Shown here piece by piece: positions 44,580-52,743 of a DNA stretch of 64,000 nucleotides. Within the stretch, counting starts at the first letter, position 1, and the number at the start of each line of letters is the position of its first letter. Origin of the DNA: an uncultured Ruminococcus sp. (lineage in GTDB: Bacteria; Bacillota; Clostridia; Oscillospirales; Ruminococcaceae). Below the pieces are notes generated by a model, which did no database searches, was not told the origin of the DNA, and worked only from the letters and a program-made list of their open reading frames with translations. The DNA is taken from positions 13,759 to 77,758 of the forward strand of contig CAJTOG010000005.1 of assembly GCA_910577575.1 (NCBI GenBank), in the 5' to 3' direction. The position numbers were made by a program, and so were the translations under genes.

Positions 44580-44674
44580 AAACTATCATTCCTTTTCTTT
44601 CATGTTTTCTTCTTTATTTTTAATGTATCTTTATTATGCAAAGAGACAAAATATATCTTAATTTACATAGTTTT

Positions 44675-44703
44675 ATTATACTATTTGTCAGCGTAAAAAG
44701 CAA
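44675..44703 (-). promoter_or_regulatory. Promoter of the capD-galE unit
   Basis: Minus-strand TTGCTT (44703-44698), 17 bases, TATAAT (44680-44675), about 95 bases before the ATG. The -35 is a partial match. Confidence 0.6.
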
Positions 44704-44775
44704 GCGTATTTTCATTAACTACAAAATTTCAGCACTTTTCACAAAAATTACAAAAAAGTTACAGAAAAATTACAT

Positions 44776-44813
44776 AAAAAAGGATGCCCCATACTTATGG
44801 AACATCTTTTTTT
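44776..44813 (-). terminator. Terminator after the permease pseudogene
   Basis: The stem GATGTTCCATA / TATGGGGCATC (44806-44783, two G-U pairs) is followed by CC and a T-run on the minus strand. It is a relic or still-working terminator of the unit above. Confidence 0.65.
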
Positions 44814-44816
44814 AAT

Positions 44817-45608
44817 TAAAATGCCCTGACAAGTAACTTGGTCTTTTCAAGGCTGTGTATCTCAGCAGCACTACTATCACTATATTTACAGTAATAGATA
44901 TAATAAGTCCAACAGCAGTAATCTAAAAATAATTAGGTAACTGAACGTCATAAGGATACAATTTTTCAGATTCTTTAACATGCGTTCTGTTTATATCAAT
45001 TTCTGCCGACTTCTCTGCATATATTTTTGCCTTTGAAAAAATTTTTTAATTACGGAAACATTTTTCTGCATCGCCAATAATATCAAACGAATCAAAACTC
45101 ATTCTGAAATCATAACTGTTATTGTTGTCCATATGTAATTTTATTCCAAAATAAAAATAAATTCCCAGCATAAGCGAAAATGTAAAAAAATAATTCCTAT
45201 GGTCATAGTTACAGTTGCAATAATGTATCTGCTTTTACTCCTCATGATATTTTTATTTGTATATCTTCTGAGGAACTGTTTTGAACTAAGATTTATCCTT
45301 GACTTTCTTCTGTTTAGTTTTCTTTCTAGGCTTTCCAAAATTCAGTGCTTTAGCAGGTGAAAGTTTTCTCAATGCCCACATTGTCGAAGTATAAGCGGAT
45401 ATAAATATTGCTGCAATACAAAGTATAATTCCACCGATTACAAAATACGAATTTGCTCTGAATTCAAAATCCTGAAAACCAATTTTTTGAATGAATTAAA
45501 TGATATATTACAAATAACATAAGCCGCAGCCGTACCTATCGGAACTGCTGCAATTATATAAAACAAGAATTCCGTAAAAAGCAGCGTTTTTTTAAATCTT
45601 CCATTAGA
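44817..45608 (-). pseudogene. Broken FtsX-type ABC transporter permease
   Basis: There is no intact frame, but pieces of one protein follow each other in different frames on the minus strand. From 45608, a membrane segment GRFKKTLLFTEFLFYIIAAV. From about 45478, a second membrane helix (NSYFVIGGIILCIAAIFIS) with the cytoplasmic LRKLSPAKALNFGKPRK. From about 45320, SKQFLRRYTNKNIMRSKSRY before another helix. From about 44924, a last helix (ITAVGLIISITVNIVIVVLL) ending at 44817. This order (helix, A/LRKLSPAKAL, basic linker, N-x-x-R-x-K-x-R, helix) is that of BceB/FtsX-like permeases. At least two frameshifts and several stops are present, and the 5' part and ATPase gene are missing. Confidence 0.72.
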
Positions 45609-45614
45609 TGAAAT

Positions 45615-46880
45615 TCATCTTAAATTTTCCTCTATAGAATAATCGCCGTATGTCAGGTCACTGCAATTATAATAATCCCATCTGTATTTCTCATCATCAA
45701 TCGGAAACAATTCACCCGATTCATAGGCAAGATAATTATCCCAGACTGTCTCAGAACAATCCCATGAATTAAGGAAAACCATTTTCTTGCCCAATGCATT
45801 AACAGAAGTATCCATATAAGCCTTATTTCCATAAATATAGGCGTTCTGTCCCCAACCGTCAACTATTTTGTTCATAGAAAAAGCATAGTTTATTTCTGAA
45901 CAGCCATTCCGATAGCCTGTACAGTAACGCAGAATGCAGTCATTACCCTGAATATCAACAAAACTGTCGGCATAATTTTCACCAGACATTCCGATACCGT
46001 CAAAAATACAATTTTCAACAATTGTACCCGTAGTGTATTCCTTGATGTCAATATGTTCTGCTGCAACATTTGGTCCGATGGAGCATCCCCTGATTGTATT
46101 ATAGTCACATTTATAACCATAACCGCTTGTACTTTTTGAACTGCCGATATAAATTCCCTCACCGTAAGCAGGTGAAACAAGTCCGGTATCATGTATAAAG
46201 CAATTCTCAGCAAGACAGTATGAACTGTTGTCACGGAAATGGATTCCCTCAGAACCAATATTATATACTTCACAGTTTATCAGCTTTGTATGATTTGAAT
46301 TATCAAGAATTATGCCTTTTGAAGCATTTGTAATTTTCAAATCACGTATAACCCACCAGTCGCCTGTAACAGAAAGAGCATAGTTCTCACTAACATTGAT
46401 GCCCGAAATAACTGCCGGATTTTCCGGATTCTCAGAGCGTAAAACTATCGGTTCGGATTCAGTACCGTCTGCCTCACCCTTGAACATATAGCCCTTTGAA
46501 GTTGAACCGCTGTAAATATAATCACCGGATGCAAGAATAATTTCATCATTCGGTTCAACATCTGCAAGAGCAGCCTTAAGTTCATCCGTATTTGTAACAC
46601 GGACTATATTTGTCGGTTTTTGCGAATCTATAAATTCTTTCCGCATCTGACATAAATCAAATACATCAATTATGCCGTCAGCACACAAATCCGAATTGTC
46701 TGAATTAATTAATATATCATCATAATCCAATATCCACTTCTGAAGGTAAACTAAATCAGCAGAAGTAAATTTTCCGTCATTATTTGCATCGCCCCTTACA
46801 AACGAATCAGCAAAAGCAGAATTTCCGTTCAATAAAGAAATACAAGAAACTGATAATAATAATACAATAAATTTTTTCAT
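45615..46880 (-). CDS. Secreted protein: N-terminal dockerin plus right-handed beta-helix
   Basis: 421 aa. A signal peptide (residues 1-24) leads directly into a dockerin (about 28-88; RGDANNDGKFTSADLVYLQ, then a less canonical second loop ADGIIDVFDLCQ). A parallel beta-helix (about 95-400) follows, with repeated strands such as KLINCEVYNIGSEGIHFRDN and TIVENCIFDGIG, as in polysaccharide lyases and the PbH1 family. Catalytic residues cannot be assigned with certainty. Pectate or related polysaccharide lyase is the best guess. It is the last gene of the pilus operon. Its ATG overlaps the sortase stop by one base (TGATG), so it is translationally coupled. Confidence 0.82.
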   Translation of the reverse strand: MKKFIVLLLSVSCISLLNGNSAFADSFVRGDANNDGKFTSADLVYLQKWILDYDDILINSDNSDLCADGIIDVFDLCQMRKEFIDSQKPTNIVRVTNTDELKAALADVEPNDEIILASGDYIYSGSTSKGYMFKGEADGTESEPIVLRSENPENPAVISGINVSENYALSVTGDWWVIRDLKITNASKGIILDNSNHTKLINCEVYNIGSEGIHFRDNSSYCLAENCFIHDTGLVSPAYGEGIYIGSSKSTSGYGYKCDYNTIRGCSIGPNVAAEHIDIKEYTTGTIVENCIFDGIGMSGENYADSFVDIQGNDCILRYCTGYRNGCSEINYAFSMNKIVDGWGQNAYIYGNKAYMDTSVNALGKKMVFLNSWDCSETVWDNYLAYESGELFPIDDEKYRWDYYNCSDLTYGDYSIEENLR

Positions 46881-47533
46881 CAGTTTTCCTCTTTCTTTTC
46901 AACCGCTCTTACGGTAACCCTGCTCTGTCCGCCGATAGTGCAGGTAAACAATGTTAAGTCCCATTCATCAGCAGAACCAAAATCCATTGCCTCAATATCT
47001 TTACCATTGATTTCAGTAACCTGTAAAACCTCATAATAGTGTGGATATCCGTTTGCATCAGTAAAAATAATTTCCTCACCGCCTGCCAAATCTCTTAATC
47101 TTCCGAAATGAGAATAATAATTATGAGCAGCTATTATAATATCTTTATCGGCAATAGTACCTTTATACCGGCAAGGTGAAATATTAAGACGGGGATAGCT
47201 CCATTCACTCATAACCGGAAGTTCTATCTCCAGTGACGGAACAGAAATAATCCCAATATATGAATAATCTCCTACATAAGTCGTCGCTTCTTCTATAACA
47301 GGTGTAGTCGTAGTATCATATTTTGCATATTCAGCAAAAAGGTCTTCTTCAATTGTAGTTATAGTAGTAGCCTGAGTTGTTTCAGGCATTCCGATTTTCA
47401 GTTCATTTAAAATACTGTTTGCGGCTTCACCGCCTTTTTTATTTTCATTCATATTGTACAAAACAAGGGACAACGCTGCAATAAGCAGAGCTGCCCCAAG
47501 TAATATACAACACAATCCATGTGTCTTTTTCAT
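46880..47533 (-). CDS. Sortase (second enzyme of the pilus locus, possible housekeeping-type anchor)
   Basis: 217 aa. An N-terminal membrane anchor (residues 8-28) and a Thr-rich spacer (about 52-90) precede a sortase fold with IIAAHNYYSHF (His), LTLFTCTIGGQSRVTV (Cys, Arg) near the end. The TLFTC context differs from the class C enzyme upstream. There is no N-terminal lid or C-terminal membrane helix, so it may attach the finished pilus or another substrate to peptidoglycan. I do not assign a class. It begins two bases after the LPQTG pilin stop. Confidence 0.88.
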   Translation of the reverse strand: MKKTHGLCCILLGAALLIAALSLVLYNMNENKKGGEAANSILNELKIGMPETTQATTITTIEEDLFAEYAKYDTTTTPVIEEATTYVGDYSYIGIISVPSLEIELPVMSEWSYPRLNISPCRYKGTIADKDIIIAAHNYYSHFGRLRDLAGGEEIIFTDANGYPHYYEVLQVTEINGKDIEAMDFGSADEWDLTLFTCTIGGQSRVTVRAVEKKEEN

Positions 47534-47535
47534 TA

Positions 47536-48822
47536 TCAGTCTTCTCTCCTGCTATTAAAAAGTAAACGTAAACCAATAGCAACAAATATCATACCGCCGA
47601 AAAGCATTACAGGAACCGGCCACCAAAGCTGACCTGTCTGAGGAAGCTTTTCAATTGCTTTAGTAGTAGTTTTAGCAGTTGACTTTGAAGTGCGGTTTGA
47701 ATTTCCACCACCACTGGAATTATTTGACTCATTTATTGTAGTTGTCTTGGTACCTGAAATTGTAATATCGGAAGTACTGCTTGTTGATGTATCATTATCA
47801 GTTGAAGAAGCGGTTAAATCACCGCTTACAGTAGTTACTGTGGCTGACTGTCCAGTGAAAGTTGTTGAATCTTCCGGCTTGACATCCTTTGAACCTGTTG
47901 TAGTAGTTCGTGTATCTTCACCGCCATCTATCGGACCTGTGCGGGTTGTAGTAACAGCTGTTCTACTTGTACTTTTAGTATCCATCGGAACTGTATGAGT
48001 TGTAGTAACAGTTGTAGTTGTTGTCGTTTGACGCAGCAATTCATTGTCATAGTTATTCATGATAATATACTGTGTTGTATTGTTTCTGTACATTACAAAA
48101 CAACCGGCAGGAACAGTTACTTCCTTAACTCTCCATTCACTGGAAACATCACCCTCCCATGAATAAGTCCAGTTATTTTCCTGACTTAACTTAACAGTAT
48201 CATAAACAACATTGTTCTCATAAATCTCAACAGCAATTTCCACTGGTTTATCAGTTACACCATCAGCATTAGCCCATATTTTTCTTACGGCATATCGTTC
48301 AATGTCTCCCGGCAGTGTTCTTTTAATACGAAACTTAGGATAACCATCAATTTCTTTTTTACTTCCGTCAACTTCAAAAATAATCGGAACCGGAACAAAA
48401 GTATAATCTTCTCTCTTTACGCTTTTTCCACATGCAAGATATAAACCGACTTCAAGATTTTCAAAACGAATCACACCATTATTATCTGTTATACCCTTTC
48501 TTTCAGGTGAAAGAGAATCAAGCATTGCAAAATTTTCAAGAGTTGAAGCAGTTTCAGTTATACTTTCTTCAGTAAGACCACCAAGAATCACAGGATAATT
48601 TGCAAAATCACCGCTAAGAGTATATTTATTACCACTTTTTTTGCCAATCTTATAAATTGACCACTGCATACCTGAAAGAATAAAATCATCTTCCTTGCAA
48701 TAAAGAATCAGGCTCTCACTCTTCTCTGCGGCTGAAACATTAACCGTAAGACCTGCGGCTAACATAAGAACCATACCTAATGCACACAATACAGCACCTA
48801 ATCTTTTGTACATTTTTCGCAT
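47536..48822 (-). CDS. LPQTG-anchored pilin or surface protein
   Basis: 428 aa from the ATG at 48822, with AAGGAAGGTGG upstream. A TTG two codons earlier is rejected. A signal peptide (about 1-32) precedes an N-terminal SpaA-like domain (to about 165), then a Cna-B domain (RYAVRKIWANADGVTDKPVEIAVEIYENN, about 175-260). A Thr/Ser-rich stalk runs from about 262 to 385. The sorting signal is LPQTG near 391 with a membrane helix and RRED tail. It is flanked by two sortase genes, so it is a likely minor or basal pilin. Confidence 0.88.
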   Translation of the reverse strand: MRKMYKRLGAVLCALGMVLMLAAGLTVNVSAAEKSESLILYCKEDDFILSGMQWSIYKIGKKSGNKYTLSGDFANYPVILGGLTEESITETASTLENFAMLDSLSPERKGITDNNGVIRFENLEVGLYLACGKSVKREDYTFVPVPIIFEVDGSKKEIDGYPKFRIKRTLPGDIERYAVRKIWANADGVTDKPVEIAVEIYENNVVYDTVKLSQENNWTYSWEGDVSSEWRVKEVTVPAGCFVMYRNNTTQYIIMNNYDNELLRQTTTTTTVTTTHTVPMDTKSTSRTAVTTTRTGPIDGGEDTRTTTTGSKDVKPEDSTTFTGQSATVTTVSGDLTASSTDNDTSTSSTSDITISGTKTTTINESNNSSGGGNSNRTSKSTAKTTTKAIEKLPQTGQLWWPVPVMLFGGMIFVAIGLRLLFNSRRED

Positions 48823-48840
48823 TGTCAACCACCTTCCTTA

Positions 48841-49698
48841 TTAATTCAATAATTTCATATAATCTTTTTTCCTTTTATGTAACTTTCTGTTACCGCTGAA
48901 AATCCAGAAGCAAATCAGAATCAAAACCAGCGGAGCAGCAATAAACGGTATAACAAGCATAGGGTCAACTTTCAGAGCATCAGGTTCAACTTTAACAGTA
49001 TGTTCATAAATTGTTTCTATACGATGCGAACGTATAAGCAGACGATGAGAGTTGATTCCGTATGGTGTACAGGTCATAAGAGTAACATAATCACCGTCAG
49101 GAATAACTGAAAGCTTATCTATTTCACTTGGCTCAACAATAAGAATTTCCTCAACTTCGTATGTAAAAACTTCATTAAGAACAGTAATGGTAAAAGTATC
49201 GCCAGTAACAAGTTCATCCAAATCAGTAAATAATTTTGCTGATGGCAGACCCCTGTGAGCTGAAATAACCGCATGGGTATTCTTTCCGCCTATCGGTAAT
49301 GATGAACCCTCCAGATGACCGGTAGCAATATTTAGAACTTCCGCACTTGTTCCGTGATAAATCGGAAGCTCAACACTTATGACAGGTATTGCAATATAGC
49401 CTATGATTCCCGAATCGCCGACATTAAGAATTTCATCATAATCTGTAAGCTTATCATATTCAGTAAATGGTGAAACAAGTTGATTCAGTCTGTTGTTGTA
49501 ATCGTAAGCTGCCTCCCAGATTTCATTATATCTGTCGGGGTCAAGCTGCTGAACAAATTCATTATAATTTGCAACCATACGGCTCTGAACCCTTTTGTTC
49601 CACCAGTCACTGACTGTAGGATAAAGCATTACGGAGAGTCCCACCAGCAAAATAATAACTAATATAATTGTTGAAATAATACCAGATTTTTTCCTCAT
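48841..49698 (-). CDS. srtC: Class C (pilus-polymerising) sortase
   Basis: 285 aa. An N-terminal membrane helix is followed by a lid-like segment (residues 85-100, FTEYDKLTDYDEI) and the catalytic domain: VISAHRGLPSAKLFTDLD (His near 145) and TLMTCTPYGINSHRLLIRSHR (Cys and Arg near 208-218). A second membrane helix near 255 completes the class C architecture. It joins backbone pilins through isopeptide bonds. It lies between backbone pilin and LPQTG pilin, with GGAGGG four bases before the ATG. A strong intercistronic hairpin precedes it. Confidence 0.93.
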   Translation of the reverse strand: MRKKSGIISTIILVIILLVGLSVMLYPTVSDWWNKRVQSRMVANYNEFVQQLDPDRYNEIWEAAYDYNNRLNQLVSPFTEYDKLTDYDEILNVGDSGIIGYIAIPVISVELPIYHGTSAEVLNIATGHLEGSSLPIGGKNTHAVISAHRGLPSAKLFTDLDELVTGDTFTITVLNEVFTYEVEEILIVEPSEIDKLSVIPDGDYVTLMTCTPYGINSHRLLIRSHRIETIYEHTVKVEPDALKVDPMLVIPFIAAPLVLILICFWIFSGNRKLHKRKKDYMKLLN

Positions 49699-49714
49699 GG
49701 AACCCTCCCTAATG

Positions 49715-49742
49715 CTCCTCCCGGCGATTAAGCCGAGAGGAG
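49715..49742 (-). promoter_or_regulatory. Intercistronic hairpin between backbone pilin and srtC
   Basis: On the minus strand, CTCCTCTCGGC pairs with GCCGGGAGGAG (49742-49732 with 49725-49715; 11 bp including one G-U pair) around a 6-base loop. No T-run follows. It is therefore not a classical terminator and may be an mRNA stability or processing element. Confidence 0.6.
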
Positions 49743-49785
49743 TTTAAGGTTTATTTATTGAATGACATATAATTCAATCAGAGAA

Positions 49786-51555
49786 TTAAAGTTCTTCTTT
49801 CTTCATACGCTTCTTTGTAATAAGGAATATGCCTGCAACTGCAACCATTGCACCACCGCCAAGATAGAACAATTTTGTACCAATGCCACCGGTTGATGGA
49901 AGTGAAGTACCCTTGTTATTTGTAATCTCAAAATCAGCATTGCTATTGGTTTCATCAAATTTAAGTGAAACATTATTGCTTTCACCTTCTGCATTTGCTC
50001 CTGAAATCTTCTCAAGATGTGAAGTAACTTCAATCTTAATTTCTGCACGCTCTGTAAGCTCATTATAGCCTGTAGGAGCATTTACTTCATCGAGATAATA
50101 AGTGCCGGCATCAAGACCCTTAATTAAAATTACACCATCATCAGCTGTTTTAATTGTTTCAGCTACTTTGTCTTCAGAATCTTTAACCGGATAATAAGCA
50201 CCATCTGCACCCTTATAAAGCTCTATCTTATTACCATCAGTTGCGGCATCATAAAGCTCAAATTCAGCTCCGGCAAGTGTAGCTTTTGTATCTCCGTCAA
50301 TTTTAGTACCATTAGCTTTATATGTGTATACACCTACAGTGTCTTCCGGTGTTTCACCTGTTTCTTCATCGCCTTCTTCTTCCTCATCTGGTCCCTTAGG
50401 TTTTTCATCCTTTGAATCAGGAGCTTTTTCTCCTCTTCCTTCCCAGTTAGGATTGTTGGAGTAAGTCAACTTAACCGTATTTATATTAGCCTTTGAAGTA
50501 ACACCATAAACCAATTCATCTTCATCTGCTTCTGCAATCATTGCATCTTCACTAAGATGAGCATTATAGATAACTTCAATAACTGAACCGTCTGTTAAAT
50601 CAGCATCATATTCTTTAATATCGGCAATTGTAAGATTCCATGAACCATCTGTAAGACCTGCTACAGCTTCTGTATAGTAACCATTTTTAGCAGTTGTTTC
50701 ATTGTATACAGGAACTTCTATATCACCAACCTTAACGCTTGCAATGCTGTCAAATATAACACCTTTAGCAAGAGTATCAATAAAACTTACCTTGTATGTA
50801 TCGTAAGCAGCATATTCAGCATCAGCATCTAAAGTAGCAACAAGCTTAAACTGGAATGTTTCATTGATGTTATGGTCGGCTGTTTCACCCCAATGTTCTG
50901 TGTTCTGACCGTCTGTGTTATCCCAAACCTGTTTATCAACCTTTGGAGCTGCGTGTTTAGCAGTAATTTCTACATCTGTACCTGCAAGCTTAACCATATA
51001 ACGTGATTTAGCACCTGAGTTTGAACCGTTTCCATTGTTTTCAGGAGCAGCTGCATCAACAACAAGATAATAACCTGCATCAAGATTTTCAAGTGTACCA
51101 GCTTTGGTATCATCTAAATTAGAAGCTACAATATCAAGAAATGCATTCATTTCTTCAGATTTATCAGTGAAAACATTAACTTCTGTCTCTTCAACAGTTT
51201 TCTTTGCAGTACCTAAAATCTTTGCAACATCAGCAGCATCTTCAACATTTTCATCAAAATATTTTCCAATTACACTATCTGCCTTCAATGCTGATAAAAT
51301 AGAATCTCCTTTTACACCTATACCCCATTCAACATTACTGAAAGTTTCAGTTAAAGCACTTGTATCACCGTCGGTTTCAGTTGTATAAGTACCTTTGAAA
51401 ATCTGATAGGACTTATAAGAATGTTTTGCTCCATCAGTATCATTAACAGTAATATTAAGAGCAGATGAACTGAAATTCATAGCCATAGGAGCGGTCATTG
51501 TTGCAGCCATAAGGGTTGCCGCTATTGCAGCAGTTACTTTCTTAAAGTTTTTCAT
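49786..51555 (-). CDS. Major (backbone) pilin, LPSTG sorting signal
   Basis: 589 aa from the ATG at 51555, with AAGGAG before it and a signal peptide starting MKNFKKVTAAIAATLMAAT. An N-terminal domain (to about 195) is followed by HAAPKVDKQVWDN, where a Lys of the pilin-motif type could form the intersubunit bond. Cna-B-like domains follow, including an E-box YYLDEVNAPTGYNEL near 515. The C-terminus has LPSTGGIGTK, a membrane helix and a Lys-rich tail. The architecture is that of SpaA/EbpB-type backbone pilins polymerised by class C sortase. Confidence 0.92.
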   Translation of the reverse strand: MKNFKKVTAAIAATLMAATMTAPMAMNFSSSALNITVNDTDGAKHSYKSYQIFKGTYTTETDGDTSALTETFSNVEWGIGVKGDSILSALKADSVIGKYFDENVEDAADVAKILGTAKKTVEETEVNVFTDKSEEMNAFLDIVASNLDDTKAGTLENLDAGYYLVVDAAAPENNGNGSNSGAKSRYMVKLAGTDVEITAKHAAPKVDKQVWDNTDGQNTEHWGETADHNINETFQFKLVATLDADAEYAAYDTYKVSFIDTLAKGVIFDSIASVKVGDIEVPVYNETTAKNGYYTEAVAGLTDGSWNLTIADIKEYDADLTDGSVIEVIYNAHLSEDAMIAEADEDELVYGVTSKANINTVKLTYSNNPNWEGRGEKAPDSKDEKPKGPDEEEEGDEETGETPEDTVGVYTYKANGTKIDGDTKATLAGAEFELYDAATDGNKIELYKGADGAYYPVKDSEDKVAETIKTADDGVILIKGLDAGTYYLDEVNAPTGYNELTERAEIKIEVTSHLEKISGANAEGESNNVSLKFDETNSNADFEITNNKGTSLPSTGGIGTKLFYLGGGAMVAVAGIFLITKKRMKKEEL

Positions 51556-51626
51556 AAAAATTCTCCTTTTCTTGTACATAAAGCACATAAAATTTAATTG
51601 TTTATCAATTCGGAAAAATCCGGATT

Positions 51627-52214
51627 CTAAACTTTACTGATGACCTTAAAAGGCCATATGCGTAAAATAACCTTGCCGATGATATATTCATCAGCAACGC
51701 ATCCAACAGAAGTTGAACGGCTATCAATTGAAACAGAACGATGGTCACCCATAACAAAAATTCTGTTTTCCGGAACCTGATACGGCAATTTTATATCACA
51801 TTCGCCAAAAGCCTTTTCATTCACATACGGTTCATCAAGCTCGTTGCCATTGAGATAAACTGTACCATCATCTGCAATATCAATAACATCACCAGCTGTT
51901 CCTATAACTCTTTTCAAAAGAATTTTATTATTGAAATAAAATGCTACAATATCACCGCTTTCGAAATTACTGCGTTTGCTGCATATAAGAAGTTCATCAT
52001 TAAGAAGCGTCGGAGTCATACTTGTTCCTGTAACTCTTAAAACCGGTAAGAACAGCATTGAGACCAGAACTGCAATTGATGCAACAACAAGAAGTGAAGA
52101 AACTGTTGTATAAAGAGTTTTAACATAATTCCTTCTGTAGTTAATCCGCCTCACTTCAGAATTAAGCTGTTCAGCTGTAGGAATGTCTTTTGTAAATTCT
52201 TCCATACTGCTCAT
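51627..52214 (-). CDS. Signal peptidase I of the pilus locus
   Basis: 195 aa. One membrane helix (about 30-58) is followed by GTSMTPTLLN (catalytic Ser), ILLKRVIGTAGD (catalytic Lys) and the C-terminal MGDHRSVSIDSRSTSVG box. Dedicated signal peptidases occur in Gram-positive pilus operons (SipA-like), where some are needed for polymerisation. Here both catalytic residues are kept, so it is probably an active peptidase. Its ATG overlaps the stop of the coiled-coil gene (ATGA). Confidence 0.92.
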   Translation of the reverse strand: MSSMEEFTKDIPTAEQLNSEVRRINYRRNYVKTLYTTVSSLLVVASIAVLVSMLFLPVLRVTGTSMTPTLLNDELLICSKRSNFESGDIVAFYFNNKILLKRVIGTAGDVIDIADDGTVYLNGNELDEPYVNEKAFGECDIKLPYQVPENRIFVMGDHRSVSIDSRSTSVGCVADEYIIGKVILRIWPFKVISKV

Positions 52215-52492
52215 TGCCCCGTTTCTTCTGAAGCACTATAACTGCTTACAGGATTCTGCTGATTCTTTTTGCCGAAATAGTTTTCAGCAGAATTTTTAAC
52301 TGCATCTGAAATTATTTTAATTAATTCATCGGAAAGATTATTCTTGGCTTCAATAGCGACTTTCGATAAATCATCAATACGAACTTTCAGACTTTCATTT
52401 TCTTCTTTTAGCTTATCAAGTTCTTCCCTTAGATAAAACATGAGTTCGAGCAATTCTGAGCGTTTAAGCTTCCGAAGTTCCTTGTCTGCCAT
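52211..52492 (-). CDS. Small coiled-coil protein heading the pilus operon
   Basis: 93 aa with no signal peptide or membrane helix, so cytoplasmic. Residues 5-65 are strongly helical with Leu heptads (LLELMFYLREELDKLKEENESLKVRIDDLSK). The tail is polar. I do not recognise the family. The gene has AAAGGAG before the ATG, a perfect promoter at 52537-52565, and overlaps the signal peptidase gene by four bases, so it is expressed with the pilus genes. Confidence 0.78.
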   Translation of the reverse strand: MADKELRKLKRSELLELMFYLREELDKLKEENESLKVRIDDLSKVAIEAKNNLSDELIKIISDAVKNSAENYFGKKNQQNPVSSYSASEETGQ

Positions 52493-52536
52493 ATTTTCTC
52501 CTTTCCGGAAAACAACTCATCCAAATTATTTATTTT

Positions 52537-52565
52537 ATTATACACCTTGATTTCTGATTTGTCAA
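52537..52565 (-). promoter_or_regulatory. Promoter of the pilus operon
   Basis: Minus-strand TTGACA (52565-52560), 17 bases, TATAAT (52542-52537). It drives the coiled-coil, signal peptidase, pilin and sortase genes, and it separates them from the adhesin gene. Confidence 0.85.
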
Positions 52566-52633
52566 GATTTATTACTAAAATTTAGTGATTTTTGTCTAAA
52601 TGCACAAACTAAGTTATTTTTAATTGTACAACA

Positions 52634-52671
52634 TATAACATTTATCACTTAAATTTCATTAAAATGTTATA
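52634..52671. repeat. Inverted repeat upstream of the pilus promoter
   Basis: TATAACATTT (52634-52643) and its complement AAATGTTATA (52662-52671) are separated by 18 bases, about 70 bases upstream of the -35. A T-run follows on the plus strand, where there is no gene to terminate. A regulator site is possible. Confidence 0.5.
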
Positions 52672-52689
52672 TTTTTTGGATAATTTGCC

Positions 52690-52735
52690 GATTATCGTCT
52701 CTCCCTGTTTTTCAGGTCAGAGAGAGACATTAATC
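52690..52735 (-). promoter_or_regulatory. Long hairpin directly after the adhesin gene
   Basis: Paired arms are GATTA/TAATC, GTCTCTC/GAGAGAC and CCTG/CAGG, 16 bp in all, with a 2-base internal loop and a one-sided 5-base bulge. It starts nine bases after the adhesin stop and has no T-run. It may mark the 3' end of the adhesin mRNA by another mechanism. Confidence 0.55.
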
Positions 52736-52743
52736 AGATAAAT

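Noticed and set aside
45141..45338. 65-codon frame that could be a small gene
   Set aside because: It is one in-frame fragment of the broken FtsX-type permease. Neighbouring frames carry the adjoining pieces.
47640..48030. Low-complexity GTTGTAGT-like tract resembling a microsatellite
   Set aside because: It encodes the Thr/Ser stalk of the LPQTG protein. Repeat units are not uniform.
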